Notes under the pieces: model-generated
Told to the model about the DNA's origin: nothing
The model's database searches: none
What the model saw: the letters and a program-made list of their open reading frames with translations, nothing else
Origin: Mycobacterium sp. HUMS_12744610
GTDB taxonomy: Bacteria > Actinomycetota > Actinomycetes > Mycobacteriales > Mycobacteriaceae
Assembly: GCF_041206865.1 (NCBI RefSeq)
Contig: NZ_JBGEDP010000001.1
Coordinates: 3,968,001-4,032,000, forward strand
Reading direction: 5' to 3'
DNA length: 64,000 nucleotides
Part shown: positions 52,952 through 64,000 of the stretch, in pieces
Numbering within the stretch: position 1 is the stretch's first letter
Layout of the letters: each line of letters starts with the position of its first letter
Translations under genes and position numbers: made by a program

Positions 52952-54076
52952 ATGCGATCAGAACGCCTCAAATGGCTGGCAAAAGCCGAAGGCCCCTTCG
53001 CGTCGGTGTACTTCGATGACTCCCACAACACCCTGGACGCCGTCGAGGTGCAGGAGACGCAGTGGCACGATATTCACGCCCGGCTCGAGGGCATGGGTGC
53101 GGCCGCGGAGCTGCTGGGCATGCTCGACGGGGCCGTGCTCAATCACCGGCCCGCCGTCGGGCGGCGCGGCCGCGCGGTGATCGCGACCGCCGAACAGGTG
53201 CTGGTCAACGAGCAGCTGGCCACCCCACCACCGGCCACCGTGGTCCGCCTGTCGGATTACCCCTACGTCCTGCCGTTGATCGACCTCGAAATGCGGCTCC
53301 CGACTTACGTGCTCGCCACGGTCGACCACGCCGGCGCCGACGTGAGCCTGTATCAGGGGACCGCGGTCAGCTCGAAGAGCATCGGCGGTGTCGGTTACCC
53401 GGTGCACAAGCCGGTGACAGCCGGCTGGAACGGTTACGGCGACCTTCAGCACACGACCGATGAGGCCGTGCGCATGAACTGCCGGGCCGTCGCCGACCAT
53501 CTGACGCGGTTGGTGGACGAATCCCACCCCGAGGTGGTGTTCGTCAGCGGTGACGCCCGTTCGCTCGCCGAGCTGGTCCCCGCATTGCCCAAGCGGGTTG
53601 CCGACCGGGTGACACAGCTGCACGCGGGTACCCGCAAGAGCGCTATCGGCGCGGATGAGATCCGCGAGCTGACGGCCGCGGAGTTCGACCGGCGCCGCGG
53701 CGCCGAGATGGCCGACGTGGCCGAGCGCTTCGAAGCCGAACGCGGGCGCGACTCGGGCCTGGCGGTCGAGGGGCTGGCCGCCGTCTGCGCGGCGCTGCGC
53801 GACGGCGACGTCGACACGCTGATCGTCGGCGATCCGGGCGATGCCACCGTGGTCACCGCCGAGGCGCTGACGACCATCGCCCCCGACGCCGACGCGCTCT
53901 CCGAGCTCGGCGAACCGGTGGTACGGGTGGCGCGGGCCGACGAGGCGTTGCCGTTCAGCGCGATCGCGGTGGGCGCCGCCGTGATGCGCGCCGATAAACG
54001 GATCGCCCCGGCCGACGGGGTGGGTGCGGTGCTGCGCTACGCCGTCGCCGAGAGGTCCGGCCGTCGGGGCGCGTAG
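52952..54076 (+). CDS. Rv2629-like dormancy protein (eRF1-fold peptidyl-tRNA hydrolase-like)
   Basis: A 374-residue protein matching Rv2629 from end to end (WLAKAEGPFASVYFDDSH, RLSDYPYVLPLIDLEMRLPT, HKPVTAGWNGYGDLQHTT). The family (Vlms/eRF1-like, formerly DUF) has a release-factor-like fold, and a role in stalled-ribosome rescue is suggested for relatives; the exact function is open. Length equals that remembered for Rv2629. It is followed by an rtcB remnant, preserving the Rv2629...Rv2631 order. Confidence 0.9.
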   Translation: MRSERLKWLAKAEGPFASVYFDDSHNTLDAVEVQETQWHDIHARLEGMGAAAELLGMLDGAVLNHRPAVGRRGRAVIATAEQVLVNEQLATPPPATVVRLSDYPYVLPLIDLEMRLPTYVLATVDHAGADVSLYQGTAVSSKSIGGVGYPVHKPVTAGWNGYGDLQHTTDEAVRMNCRAVADHLTRLVDESHPEVVFVSGDARSLAELVPALPKRVADRVTQLHAGTRKSAIGADEIRELTAAEFDRRRGAEMADVAERFEAERGRDSGLAVEGLAAVCAALRDGDVDTLIVGDPGDATVVTAEALTTIAPDADALSELGEPVVRVARADEALPFSAIAVGAAVMRADKRIAPADGVGAVLRYAVAERSGRRGA

Positions 54077-54103
54077 AAGCGGGCACCAGCTCTGCGAAAT
54101 ATC

Positions 54104-54725
54104 ATGGCGGAAAGCGCTTCCGGGCACCGGGCTCTACCGCACATCGTGGCGATGGCGGCGATGGCCAACTCCGGTGGCGCCAAACGCCAATTGCTCACCG
54201 CGGCAACGCGCCGGGTATTCGATGACTAAACCGCGAGCGCGCTGGATCTGCTCTACGACGTATCGCACAATCTGGTTAATTTAAGATCGAAGTGACTCCG
54301 TCGACGGCCGGCCGCGCTGCCTGTGCGTTCACCGCAGAGGCGCCACCCGCTCACTGCCGCCGCATCACGCCGAACTGCCCGACGGGCTGGCATCGATCGG
54401 TCAACCGGTGCTCATCCCGGGAACGATGGGCACGGCGTCGTATGCGCTCGCCGGGGTGGTCGGCAATCCCGCGTTCTATTCCACCGCACACGGTGCCGGG
54501 CGCGTGCAGAGCCGTCATCAGGCGGCCCGCCACACCAGCGGAGGGCAGATACGTACCCGCCTTACGGCGGGCGGCATCCTCGTGCACGGCACCGCCCGCA
54601 GGGGAATCACCGAGGAAAAACCCGAGGCGTACAAGGAAATCGACCACGTCATCGAGGCCAGTCACCACGGCGGCCTGGCACGCAAGGTCGCCCGCCTGGT
54701 CCCGCTGGGGGTCGTCAAGGGCTGA
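54104..54725 (+). pseudogene. rtcB: rtcB-type RNA ligase, 3' part only, with stop and frameshift
   Basis: Three pieces of the C-terminal half of RtcB can be read. First AMAAMANSGGAKRQLLTAAT and RRVFDD, then a TAA where the family has a Tyr, then SALDLLYDVSHNLVN. After a frameshift comes [20 protein letters not shown], with [18 protein letters not shown]. It ends normally with [11 protein letters not shown]. The N-terminal half with the other metal ligands is gone. The M. tuberculosis counterpart is Rv2631 (432 residues). Confidence 0.82.
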
Positions 54726-54732
54726 GTCGAGA

Positions 54733-54772
54733 GCGGCGGTCCCGGACAGGGGGGAGTTTCCGGGACCGCCGC
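54733..54772. terminator. Strong bidirectional hairpin terminator
   Basis: GCGGCGGTCCCGGA (54733-54746) is perfectly complementary to TCCGGGACCGCCGC (54759-54772), a 14-bp stem with a 12-base loop. It lies nine bases after the rtcB remnant stop and about 40 bases from the stop of the convergent HPF-like gene. Confidence 0.8.
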
Positions 54773-54813
54773 GGCACGGGGGTTTCATGCTCTCGACGGT
54801 TTACGCCGCGCGC

Positions 54814-55620
54814 TCAGTTCGCCGGTGTGATGAGCCCGTAATGACCGTCGTAGCGGTGGTACAGCACGCTGCCGCGCTCGCGTGCGGTGTCGACGAAGAA
54901 CAGAAACGGCAGGCCGAGCAGCCCGATCCGTTCGATCGCCTGCTCGACGGTAAGCCGCGGGGCGGGCGCGGGACTGATGGTCAGCGGAAGCTCGAATGGT
55001 GCCAGGTCGTCGGCGGACTGCGGATCGATCTGCGCCAAGCGGTATTCGGCGGGGCCGCCCCGATAGAGCACGCTGTCTTGCCTGGTGCCCTTCTCGGTGA
55101 AGAGATGGAAGTCGTAGTCGAGCAGTTCCATCTCGAACCCGGCCTCGTCGACGGTGCACATGGGCACGCTGAACGACTTGTGCCGCATGACCCGACGTTC
55201 GCTTTCGGGCCGGGGGAAGTAATGCGGCCGGTGGGCGGGCTCGGACTGGTGCCGCCATTCGTGCGGCCCGCGGCGGGGCGTCCCGCCCCGCCTGGCTTCC
55301 CAGTGCTCGGCGCTGCGTTCCAGCCGGTGGCGCAGCCGCGCCTCGAGGCGGTCGACGGCCTCGCGCGCCGTGACCCCTTCGACCTGGGCGCGGACCAGCC
55401 GGCCGTCGACGTCGAGGTTCGCCTGCGCGATAACCCGGCGGGCGACCGCCGGGTCGCCGTGCTCGCTCAGCCGAACGTGAGCGTGCAGCACCGGCTCGTG
55501 GGTGAGCCGGCCGAGCTCACCGACCTTGGTCCGGGCGTAGTCGTCGGCGCCGGCCAGCCGGCCGTGCGTCGTGACCTCCACCTCAAAGGCGGCCGGTAAC
55601 TCGGGGCGTTGTCTCATCAT
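54814..55620 (-). CDS. HPF-like ribosome-associated dormancy protein (Rv0079-like)
   Basis: A 268-residue protein. The first ~120 residues resemble the HPF/S30AE ribosome-binding domain (VEVTTHGRLAGADDYARTKV, VLHAHVRLSEHGD). The C-terminal region has the long-HPF dimerisation-like pattern twice (MCTVDEAGFEMELLDYDFHL; GLPFLFFVDTARERGSVLYH, RYDGHYGLITP). Rv0079 is a DosR-regulon protein reported to inhibit translation in dormancy. It is downstream of the DUF1876 gene by 47 bp and probably shares its transcript. Confidence 0.86.
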   Translation of the reverse strand: MMRQRPELPAAFEVEVTTHGRLAGADDYARTKVGELGRLTHEPVLHAHVRLSEHGDPAVARRVIAQANLDVDGRLVRAQVEGVTAREAVDRLEARLRHRLERSAEHWEARRGGTPRRGPHEWRHQSEPAHRPHYFPRPESERRVMRHKSFSVPMCTVDEAGFEMELLDYDFHLFTEKGTRQDSVLYRGGPAEYRLAQIDPQSADDLAPFELPLTISPAPAPRLTVEQAIERIGLLGLPFLFFVDTARERGSVLYHRYDGHYGLITPAN

Positions 55621-55667
55621 TCGTTGCTACGCTACGCTTTCAGGATTCGTTGCTGCAGGGCCAAAGG

Positions 55668-55949
55668 TCAGTGATGCAGCCGGGTGACCGGCTGATGGGT
55701 GCTGGTCTGGATGTCGGTCGACGTCAGCGCGAACAACTGGTTCGCCAGATCCGTCAGTGCGCGGGCGATGGCAAGCTCCTCGCCAATCTTGGCCACCGGC
55801 TCGTCGAGCGGGTCGACTCGCGCCAGGCCGATGCCGACGAGGGAGTTGCCCGCCCAGGACAGCCTCGCCTTGGCCCGGGTCCGCTCCTCGTGCTCGTCGA
55901 TCAGCACGTCGATGTGGCAGGTCATACCGCCCTCGTGGTTGGCCGTCAT
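55668..55949 (-). CDS. DUF1876 protein (Rv1738/Rv2632c-like)
   Basis: A 93-residue protein of the DUF1876 family: DVLIDEHEERTRAKARLSW, LVGIGLARVDPLDEPVAKIG, ELAIARALTDLANQLF. Rv1738 is one of the most strongly hypoxia-induced proteins and has an HPF-like fold, suggesting ribosome hibernation. In this window it sits next to a true HPF-like gene, which supports that idea. A DosR-like box lies 62 bp upstream. Confidence 0.9.
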   Translation of the reverse strand: MTANHEGGMTCHIDVLIDEHEERTRAKARLSWAGNSLVGIGLARVDPLDEPVAKIGEELAIARALTDLANQLFALTSTDIQTSTHQPVTRLHH

Positions 55950-56010
55950 CTACGGTCTCCTCGCGTTCATGGCTGGTCCCGATTCGACCACCGCCACACG
56001 ACGCGCAGTA

Positions 56011-56024
56011 GGGGCGGAAGTCCC
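56011..56024. promoter_or_regulatory. DosR-box-like palindrome upstream of the DUF1876 gene
   Basis: On the plus strand GGGGCGGAAGTCCC matches GGGACTWWAGTCCC at 11 of 14 positions; the AAGTCCC half is perfect. It is 62 bp upstream of the minus-strand DUF1876 start. Confidence 0.6.
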
Positions 56025-56089
56025 GAGTCGCGGGGCCGTTGATCGACCGTCCGAGCACGTCGTGGTGTGACATTCGGCCAGGCTCCCGC

Positions 56090-56103
56090 AGGGCTTAAGG
56101 CCC
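56090..56103. promoter_or_regulatory. DosR-box-like palindrome upstream of the Fe-S flavoprotein/PFOR operon
   Basis: AGGGCTTAAGGCCC matches GGGACTWWAGTCCC at 11 of 14 positions and is embedded in the near-palindrome AGGGCTTAAGGCCCT. It lies about 140 bp upstream of the GTG at 56244. Confidence 0.5.
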
Positions 56104-56243
56104 TACGCCCGCCGGCCGGCTGTGCCGTACAAACGTCGTAGCGATTCGGCGACAAAGGGATGCGCGTTCGTCGCGGCGGCCAGACGGGCACACCGACGGC
56201 TCCGCTGTCGGTCGGCGGAATCGTGTCGGCCTGGAGGGACGTC

Positions 56244-57938
56244 GTGTCGTTGAATCTGCCCGATATGACCCAGGTCCTGCGGGAAACGACGCGCAGGGGC
56301 GTGGGCAGCCACCGATGGCAGCGACCGCTCTACGTGGATCTGCTACCGCCGTGCAATCACGCCTGCCCGGCCGGCGAGAACATCCAGGCCTGGCTGGCCC
56401 ACGCGCACGACGGAGAATACGAAAAGGCGTGGCGGGCGCTCGTCGAGGACAATCCGCTGCCGTCGACTCACGGGCGGGCGTGCTATCACCCCTGCGAAAG
56501 CGGCTGCAACCGCGCGTCACTGGACACATCCGTGGCGATCCACGCCGTCGAGCGCTTCCTGGGCGATCTCGCGGCCGACGAAGCCTGGCGCGTGCCCGTC
56601 GCGGCACCCAGCGGTAAGTCGGTTCTGGTCGTCGGCGCGGGTCCGGGCGGGCTGGCGTGCGCCTATCACCTGGCGCGCATGGGTCACCGTGTCGAGATCC
56701 GGGATGCCGCCGAGGAACCCGGCGGGATGATGACCTGCGGCATCCCGGCTTATCGCCTGCCGCGCGAACCGCTGCGCCAGGAGGTCGCCCGCATCACTGC
56801 CATGCCGGGGATCACCCTCACGTGCGGCCATCGCGTCGAGGATGTGGCCGGCGAGATGCGCACTGGCGGCTTCGACGCCGTCTTCGTGGCCGTCGGCGCC
56901 CAGGAGGCCAACCACCTGGACATTCCGGCGATGGACGGCAAAAAGCTCACCGACGCGGTCGCGCTGCTCGGCGAGGCGAAAAAGGGTCGCCAACCCCGGC
57001 TCGGCCGTGCGGTGGCGGTCATCGGTGGCGGCGATGTCGCCATGGATGCCGCTCGCACCGCCCGGCGGCTCGGGGCACGCGACGCGGTGCTGGTGTACCG
57101 CCGCGACGAGTCCCATCTCGCGGCATCGCCCGGCGAGGCCCGCGAGGCGTTCGCGGAGGGCGTGAAGATCAAGTGGCTCAGCACCGTCGAACAGTTCGGC
57201 GCCGCGGGGATTCTGATCGAAAAGGTCGCGATGAACCCCGACGGCAGCCTTACCCCGACCGGCGAAACCGAGCGCATTGCCGCCGATTCGGTCGTGCTGG
57301 CCATCGGCCAGCACAGCGACCTGTCCTTGCTGCGCGGCGCGGCCGGTGTCCGGATCAACCCGGACAATGTGGTGCAGGTGGACGAGGTCTTGATGACCGG
57401 GCACCCGGGGGTCTTCGCCGGCGGGGACTGCATCGGCGGCCCCCGGACCATGACCGCGGCCGTCGGGCACGGCAAGCTGGCGGCACGCGCCATGGACGCC
57501 TGGATGAGAGGCGAAACCTACCGGCACCCGCCCTCGCACCCGCTGGTCACCTTCGACATGCTGCATCTGCTCGACTACTTGGACGCCCCGCGCAGCCAAC
57601 AGCCCGAAGTCCCGCCCGCGCAGCGCGGCGGGTTCGGCGAAATCGTGGCGGGTCTGGACGAAACGCAGGCGCGCTACGAGGCACAACGCTGCCTGTCGTG
57701 CGGCAACTGCTTCGAATGCGACAACTGCTACGCGGCCTGCCCCGAACAGGCGATCACCCGCCTGGGCCCCGGGCGCGGCTACAGCGTCGAACTCGACCTG
57801 TGTACCGGCTGCGCAACGTGTTTCGAGCAGTGCCCGTGCCACGCCATCGAGATGGTGCCCGAGCCGCCCGGGCAGCCCGCGCCGTCGGGCAGGCACCGCG
57901 AAGCGTTGACGCCGAGCAGTTTCAAGGTACGGAGATAG
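56244..57938 (+). CDS. GltD-like NADPH oxidoreductase with N- and C-terminal Fe-S clusters
   Basis: A 564-residue flavoprotein. The N-terminal region has the Cys set of GltD-type subunits (PPCNHACPAGENIQAW, CYHPCESGCNR). Next come an FAD site (VLVVGAGPGGLACAYHLARM) and an NADPH site (VAVIGGGDVAMDAARTARRL). The C-terminus adds a bacterial 2[4Fe-4S] ferredoxin (CDNCYAACPEQAI, CTGCATCFEQCPCHAI). It could pass electrons between NADPH and ferredoxin. The start is a GTG preceded by GGAGGG at ideal spacing; a longer frame from 56160 lacks this. It is five bases upstream of the PFOR gene, so it is the likely redox partner of that enzyme. Confidence 0.86.
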   Translation: MSLNLPDMTQVLRETTRRGVGSHRWQRPLYVDLLPPCNHACPAGENIQAWLAHAHDGEYEKAWRALVEDNPLPSTHGRACYHPCESGCNRASLDTSVAIHAVERFLGDLAADEAWRVPVAAPSGKSVLVVGAGPGGLACAYHLARMGHRVEIRDAAEEPGGMMTCGIPAYRLPREPLRQEVARITAMPGITLTCGHRVEDVAGEMRTGGFDAVFVAVGAQEANHLDIPAMDGKKLTDAVALLGEAKKGRQPRLGRAVAVIGGGDVAMDAARTARRLGARDAVLVYRRDESHLAASPGEAREAFAEGVKIKWLSTVEQFGAAGILIEKVAMNPDGSLTPTGETERIAADSVVLAIGQHSDLSLLRGAAGVRINPDNVVQVDEVLMTGHPGVFAGGDCIGGPRTMTAAVGHGKLAARAMDAWMRGETYRHPPSHPLVTFDMLHLLDYLDAPRSQQPEVPPAQRGGFGEIVAGLDETQARYEAQRCLSCGNCFECDNCYAACPEQAITRLGPGRGYSVELDLCTGCATCFEQCPCHAIEMVPEPPGQPAPSGRHREALTPSSFKVRR

Positions 57939-57942
57939 GCGC

Positions 57943-61556
<3,614 letters not shown>

Positions 61557-61560
<4 letters not shown>

Positions 61561-62582
61561 CCGGGCCGAGTCACGTGGACCTGCGAACGCGGTATCTCGG
61601 GCTCGACCTCGAACACCCGATCGTCGCCTCGGCGTCTCCGCTGACCGCCGGCCTGGACGGCATCCTGCGTCTCGCCGACGCGGGTGCCGCGGCGATCGTG
61701 ATGGCCTCGATCTACCAAGAGCAGATCGTCGCCGAGGAGCTGGCTCAGGCGGCGCTGCTCGAACAGGGCAGCGAGACCCAGCCGGAGGCCGCCGGGTACT
61801 TCCCCGAAATCCCCGCGGAACGGGGCATTTTGGAGGGCTGGCTGCGGACGCTTCGGATGGCGGCGCGGCGCGCAGGAGTGCCCATCATCGCGAGCCTGAA
61901 CGCCAAATCCGGTTCGGGCTGGGTCGACGTCGCGCGTCGACTGCAGGACGCCGGCGCCAGCGCGGTCGAGCTCAACATCTATCGGGTACCCGCCGACCCG
62001 GCCGAAACCGGCGCGGCGCTGGAAGACAGCTACATCGAAATACTGCGGGCGGTCAAGGACGCCGTCAGCGTTCCCGTCGCAGTCAAGATCTCCCCGTTCT
62101 TCAGTTCACCGGCACATATGGCGACCCGAATGGTGCAAAGCGGCGCCGACGGCCTTGTCCTGTTCAACAGGTTCTACGGCCCCGACATCGACCTCGAATA
62201 CCTGAAACCGAGATCCGATCTTCGGCTCAGCACACCCTATGACATCCGGCTGCCGCTCCTGTGGATCGCGTTGCTCTCGCCGGTGTTGGACGCCTCGATC
62301 GCCGCAAGCACCGGCGTGTGGACACCGGACGAAGTCGTCAAGTATCTTCTGGCCGGCGCCGACGTGACGATGACAACCTCGGCCCTGCTCGCCCACGGCC
62401 CCGAACATGTCTCCACGCTGGTGGACGGCCTGCGCGACTGGATGCACAACCGGGGATTCGAGTCCGTCGCCGCCCTCAAGGGCCGGCTGGCCGCGGGCCA
62501 GAATCCTGCCGACACAGCCGAACTCATGCGTGCCCAATATCACGAGATCCTGACCACCAACTACCCGGACATCGGGCGATGA
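61557..62582 (+). CDS. Dihydroorotate dehydrogenase-like FMN protein (PFOR-associated)
   Basis: A 341-residue TIM-barrel flavoprotein of the DHOD/PreA superfamily: NPIVASASPL-like start (EHPIVASASPLTAGLDGILR), ASLNAKSGSGWVDVARRL, AVELNIYRVP, VPVAVKISPFFSSP and a phosphate-binding ADVTMTTSALLAHG. It differs from true PyrD and is coupled to nifJ by an ATGA overlap. Proteins of this group often accompany PFOR genes; their reaction is not established, so no substrate is assigned. Confidence 0.82.
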
Positions 62583-62619
62583 CGGTCCGCGCCGCCTGGT
62601 CGGCAGGCCACGCGCCCGG

Positions 62620-63987
62620 TTACAGCCCCTGTGCGGCAGGGGGCCTCACGTAGCGCGCCCAGGTCAGCAACGCGGCCCCGACATAGCACACCAGAAAGCT
62701 GACGAATGCCGGGGTCTCGGTGTGGGTGCTCAGATAAGACTGCCGCAGCACCAGATTGGTCACCGTCGCGCCGAGTGCCCCGAGCGCACCGGCCAGCCCG
62801 AGAACCGAACCCGACATGGCGCATTGCTGGTGCCGGCGTTGCTCCTCGCTGACATCCAGTGTGCGGCAACGCGCCGCGAAGACCGTCGGGATCAGCTTGG
62901 ACACCGATCCCTTGCCCACGCCGCAAAAGATGAACAGCACGATGAACCCGGCGATGTAGCCGGCCGTCAGGATCGTCTTGGGGCCTCCGGGTCCGCCGAT
63001 CACGTCTTGGCGGCTGCTGACGCCGACCAGGAAGCCGCCGGCCGCGATCATGCCGGCAAGAGCGGCCAGGGTGACGCGGCCACCCCCGAGGCGGTCGCTC
63101 AACCAGCCCCCGATCACGCGTGCGACCGACCCCAGCAGTGGCCCCACGAAGGCGACCTCGGCGGCGTGCAACGACGCCTGCGCATGGCTTTGCCCGCGGG
63201 CCAACAAGTTCAGATGTATCACCTGGCCGAAGGCGAAGGCAAAACCCAGGAATGATCCGGAGACGGTCACGTAGAGCAACAAGATTCCCCACGTATCGGG
63301 CATCGCGAGGGCGCTCCGCATGTCGGCCACCCTGATGGGCTGGGAGAAGTTATCCATGAACAGCGCCGCGCCGGCGCCGACGACGGCCAGCAGCACCAGG
63401 TAGATCGCGCACACCCAGTACGGTTCCCGGTGACCGGCGGCCGCCAGCACCAGCAGTCCGACCACTTGGACAGACGCCGCCCCCAGGTTGGCTATCCCCC
63501 CGGTGAGACCCAGCGCCAAACCCTTGAGGCGCTGCGGGTAGAGCACTTCGGCGTTGGCCAGCGCTGCCGCGTAATTGCCGCCACCCAATCCGGTCAAACC
63601 CGCGCACACCAGGTACGGCCACAACGGCAGGCCGGGATTGGCCAACAGCACCATCGCCCCGCTCGTGGGGATCAGCAGTATCAGCGACGAGAACGTCGCC
63701 CAGTTGCGCGCGCCGAACCTGGTGGTGGCCATCGTGTAGGGGATGCGCGCGACCGCACCGACCAGGGCTGCGGTGGCGCCCACCAGCAGCTTGTCGCTTG
63801 GCGTGAAGCCGTAGACGGCCTGCGGCATGAACAGCACCATTACCGACCACAGGTACCAGATCGAAAAGGCGACATGGGCGGTGGCGATCGACCAGACCAG
63901 GTTGCCGCGGGCGATGGCGTCGTTACCCGTGCGCCAGGCCGTGGCGTCTTCCGGGTCCCAATCCACTATGTGATGCGTATCAGCCAT
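62620..63987 (-). CDS. narK: Nitrate/nitrite transporter (NarK3/Rv0261c-like, MFS)
   Basis: A 455-residue major facilitator with about 12 helices. It matches Rv0261c closely: VDWDPEDATAWRTGNDAIAR at the N-terminus, LWSVMVLFMPQAVYGF, LTGLGGGNYAAALANAEVLY (nitrate signature) and FCGVGKGSVSKLIPTVF (second nitrate signature). It would import nitrate or export nitrite for anaerobic respiration. The start at 63987 follows Rv0261c. Its promoter lies beyond the window edge. It converges on the PFOR operon. Confidence 0.9.
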   Translation of the reverse strand: MADTHHIVDWDPEDATAWRTGNDAIARGNLVWSIATAHVAFSIWYLWSVMVLFMPQAVYGFTPSDKLLVGATAALVGAVARIPYTMATTRFGARNWATFSSLILLIPTSGAMVLLANPGLPLWPYLVCAGLTGLGGGNYAAALANAEVLYPQRLKGLALGLTGGIANLGAASVQVVGLLVLAAAGHREPYWVCAIYLVLLAVVGAGAALFMDNFSQPIRVADMRSALAMPDTWGILLLYVTVSGSFLGFAFAFGQVIHLNLLARGQSHAQASLHAAEVAFVGPLLGSVARVIGGWLSDRLGGGRVTLAALAGMIAAGGFLVGVSSRQDVIGGPGGPKTILTAGYIAGFIVLFIFCGVGKGSVSKLIPTVFAARCRTLDVSEEQRRHQQCAMSGSVLGLAGALGALGATVTNLVLRQSYLSTHTETPAFVSFLVCYVGAALLTWARYVRPPAAQGL

Positions 63988-64000
63988 CCGGCCCACCTTT

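Noticed and set aside
54301..55599. A 435-codon plus-strand frame over the rtcB remnant and opposite the HPF-like gene
   Set aside because: It is in the wrong frame for rtcB and antisense to the HPF-like gene; no features of its own.

Overview
The window is high-GC actinobacterial DNA and almost certainly comes from a Mycobacterium, most likely a slow-growing non-tuberculous species. The left end carries pimA, patA, pgsA1, a HIT-family gene and thrS in the order of M. tuberculosis Rv2610c-Rv2614c. Further right are orthologues of Rv2616, Rv2619c-Rv2621c, Rv2623-Rv2625c and Rv2629. No rRNA, tRNA or CRISPR array was seen. Orthologue names come from remembered family sequences, not from a search.

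Layout. (1) 1-4666, minus strand: phosphatidylinositol mannoside/phospholipid operon plus thrS. (2) About 4860-28800: an accessory island. It is bounded on the left by a 3' remnant and on the right by a complete copy of the same IS3-family element, in direct orientation. It holds an mmpS-mmpL locus whose mmpL is broken by two separate insertions of one IS1380-type element (4-bp target duplications TAGG and CATG) and by a 2-bp frameshift. It also holds a complete benzoate-to-central-metabolism route: benA, benB, a benC-FCD-benD fusion, catA, catB, catC, pcaD, pcaI, pcaJ, pcaF. Its regulators are a LysR protein (CatR) and a large ATPase-LuxR protein. A class III adenylate cyclase gene lies next to the right-hand IS. 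(3) About 28880-64000: a locus resembling the DosR dormancy regulon. It has two universal stress proteins, a site-2 protease, HspX, wax ester/diacylglycerol acyltransferases, PncB2, Rv2629, an HPF-like protein (Rv0079 type), a Rv1738-type DUF1876 protein and a NarK3-type nitrate transporter. It also has an acyl-AMP ligase/acyltransferase fusion, a cAMP-binding lysine acetyltransferase and a pyruvate:ferredoxin oxidoreductase module.

How it works together. Region 2 would convert benzoate through catechol, muconate, muconolactone and beta-ketoadipate to succinyl-CoA and acetyl-CoA. No benzoate importer is visible. Region 3 looks built for hypoxia: chaperone, ribosome hibernation, storage-lipid synthesis, NAD salvage, nitrate uptake and ferredoxin-linked pyruvate metabolism. 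Degenerate matches to the DosR palindrome (TTSGGGACTWWAGTCCCSAA) lie upstream of many of its genes.

A striking property of region 3 is decay. nrdZ, tgs1, rtcB, two GAF/ANTAR genes, a thioesterase, an acyl-CoA ligase and a TRIC-like gene are truncated, internally deleted or frameshifted, while hspX, the stress proteins and the pyruvate module are intact. The most unusual intact objects are the BenC-FCD-BenD fusion, the ACP-ligase-acyltransferase fusion and the mycobacterial pyruvate:ferredoxin oxidoreductase cluster.
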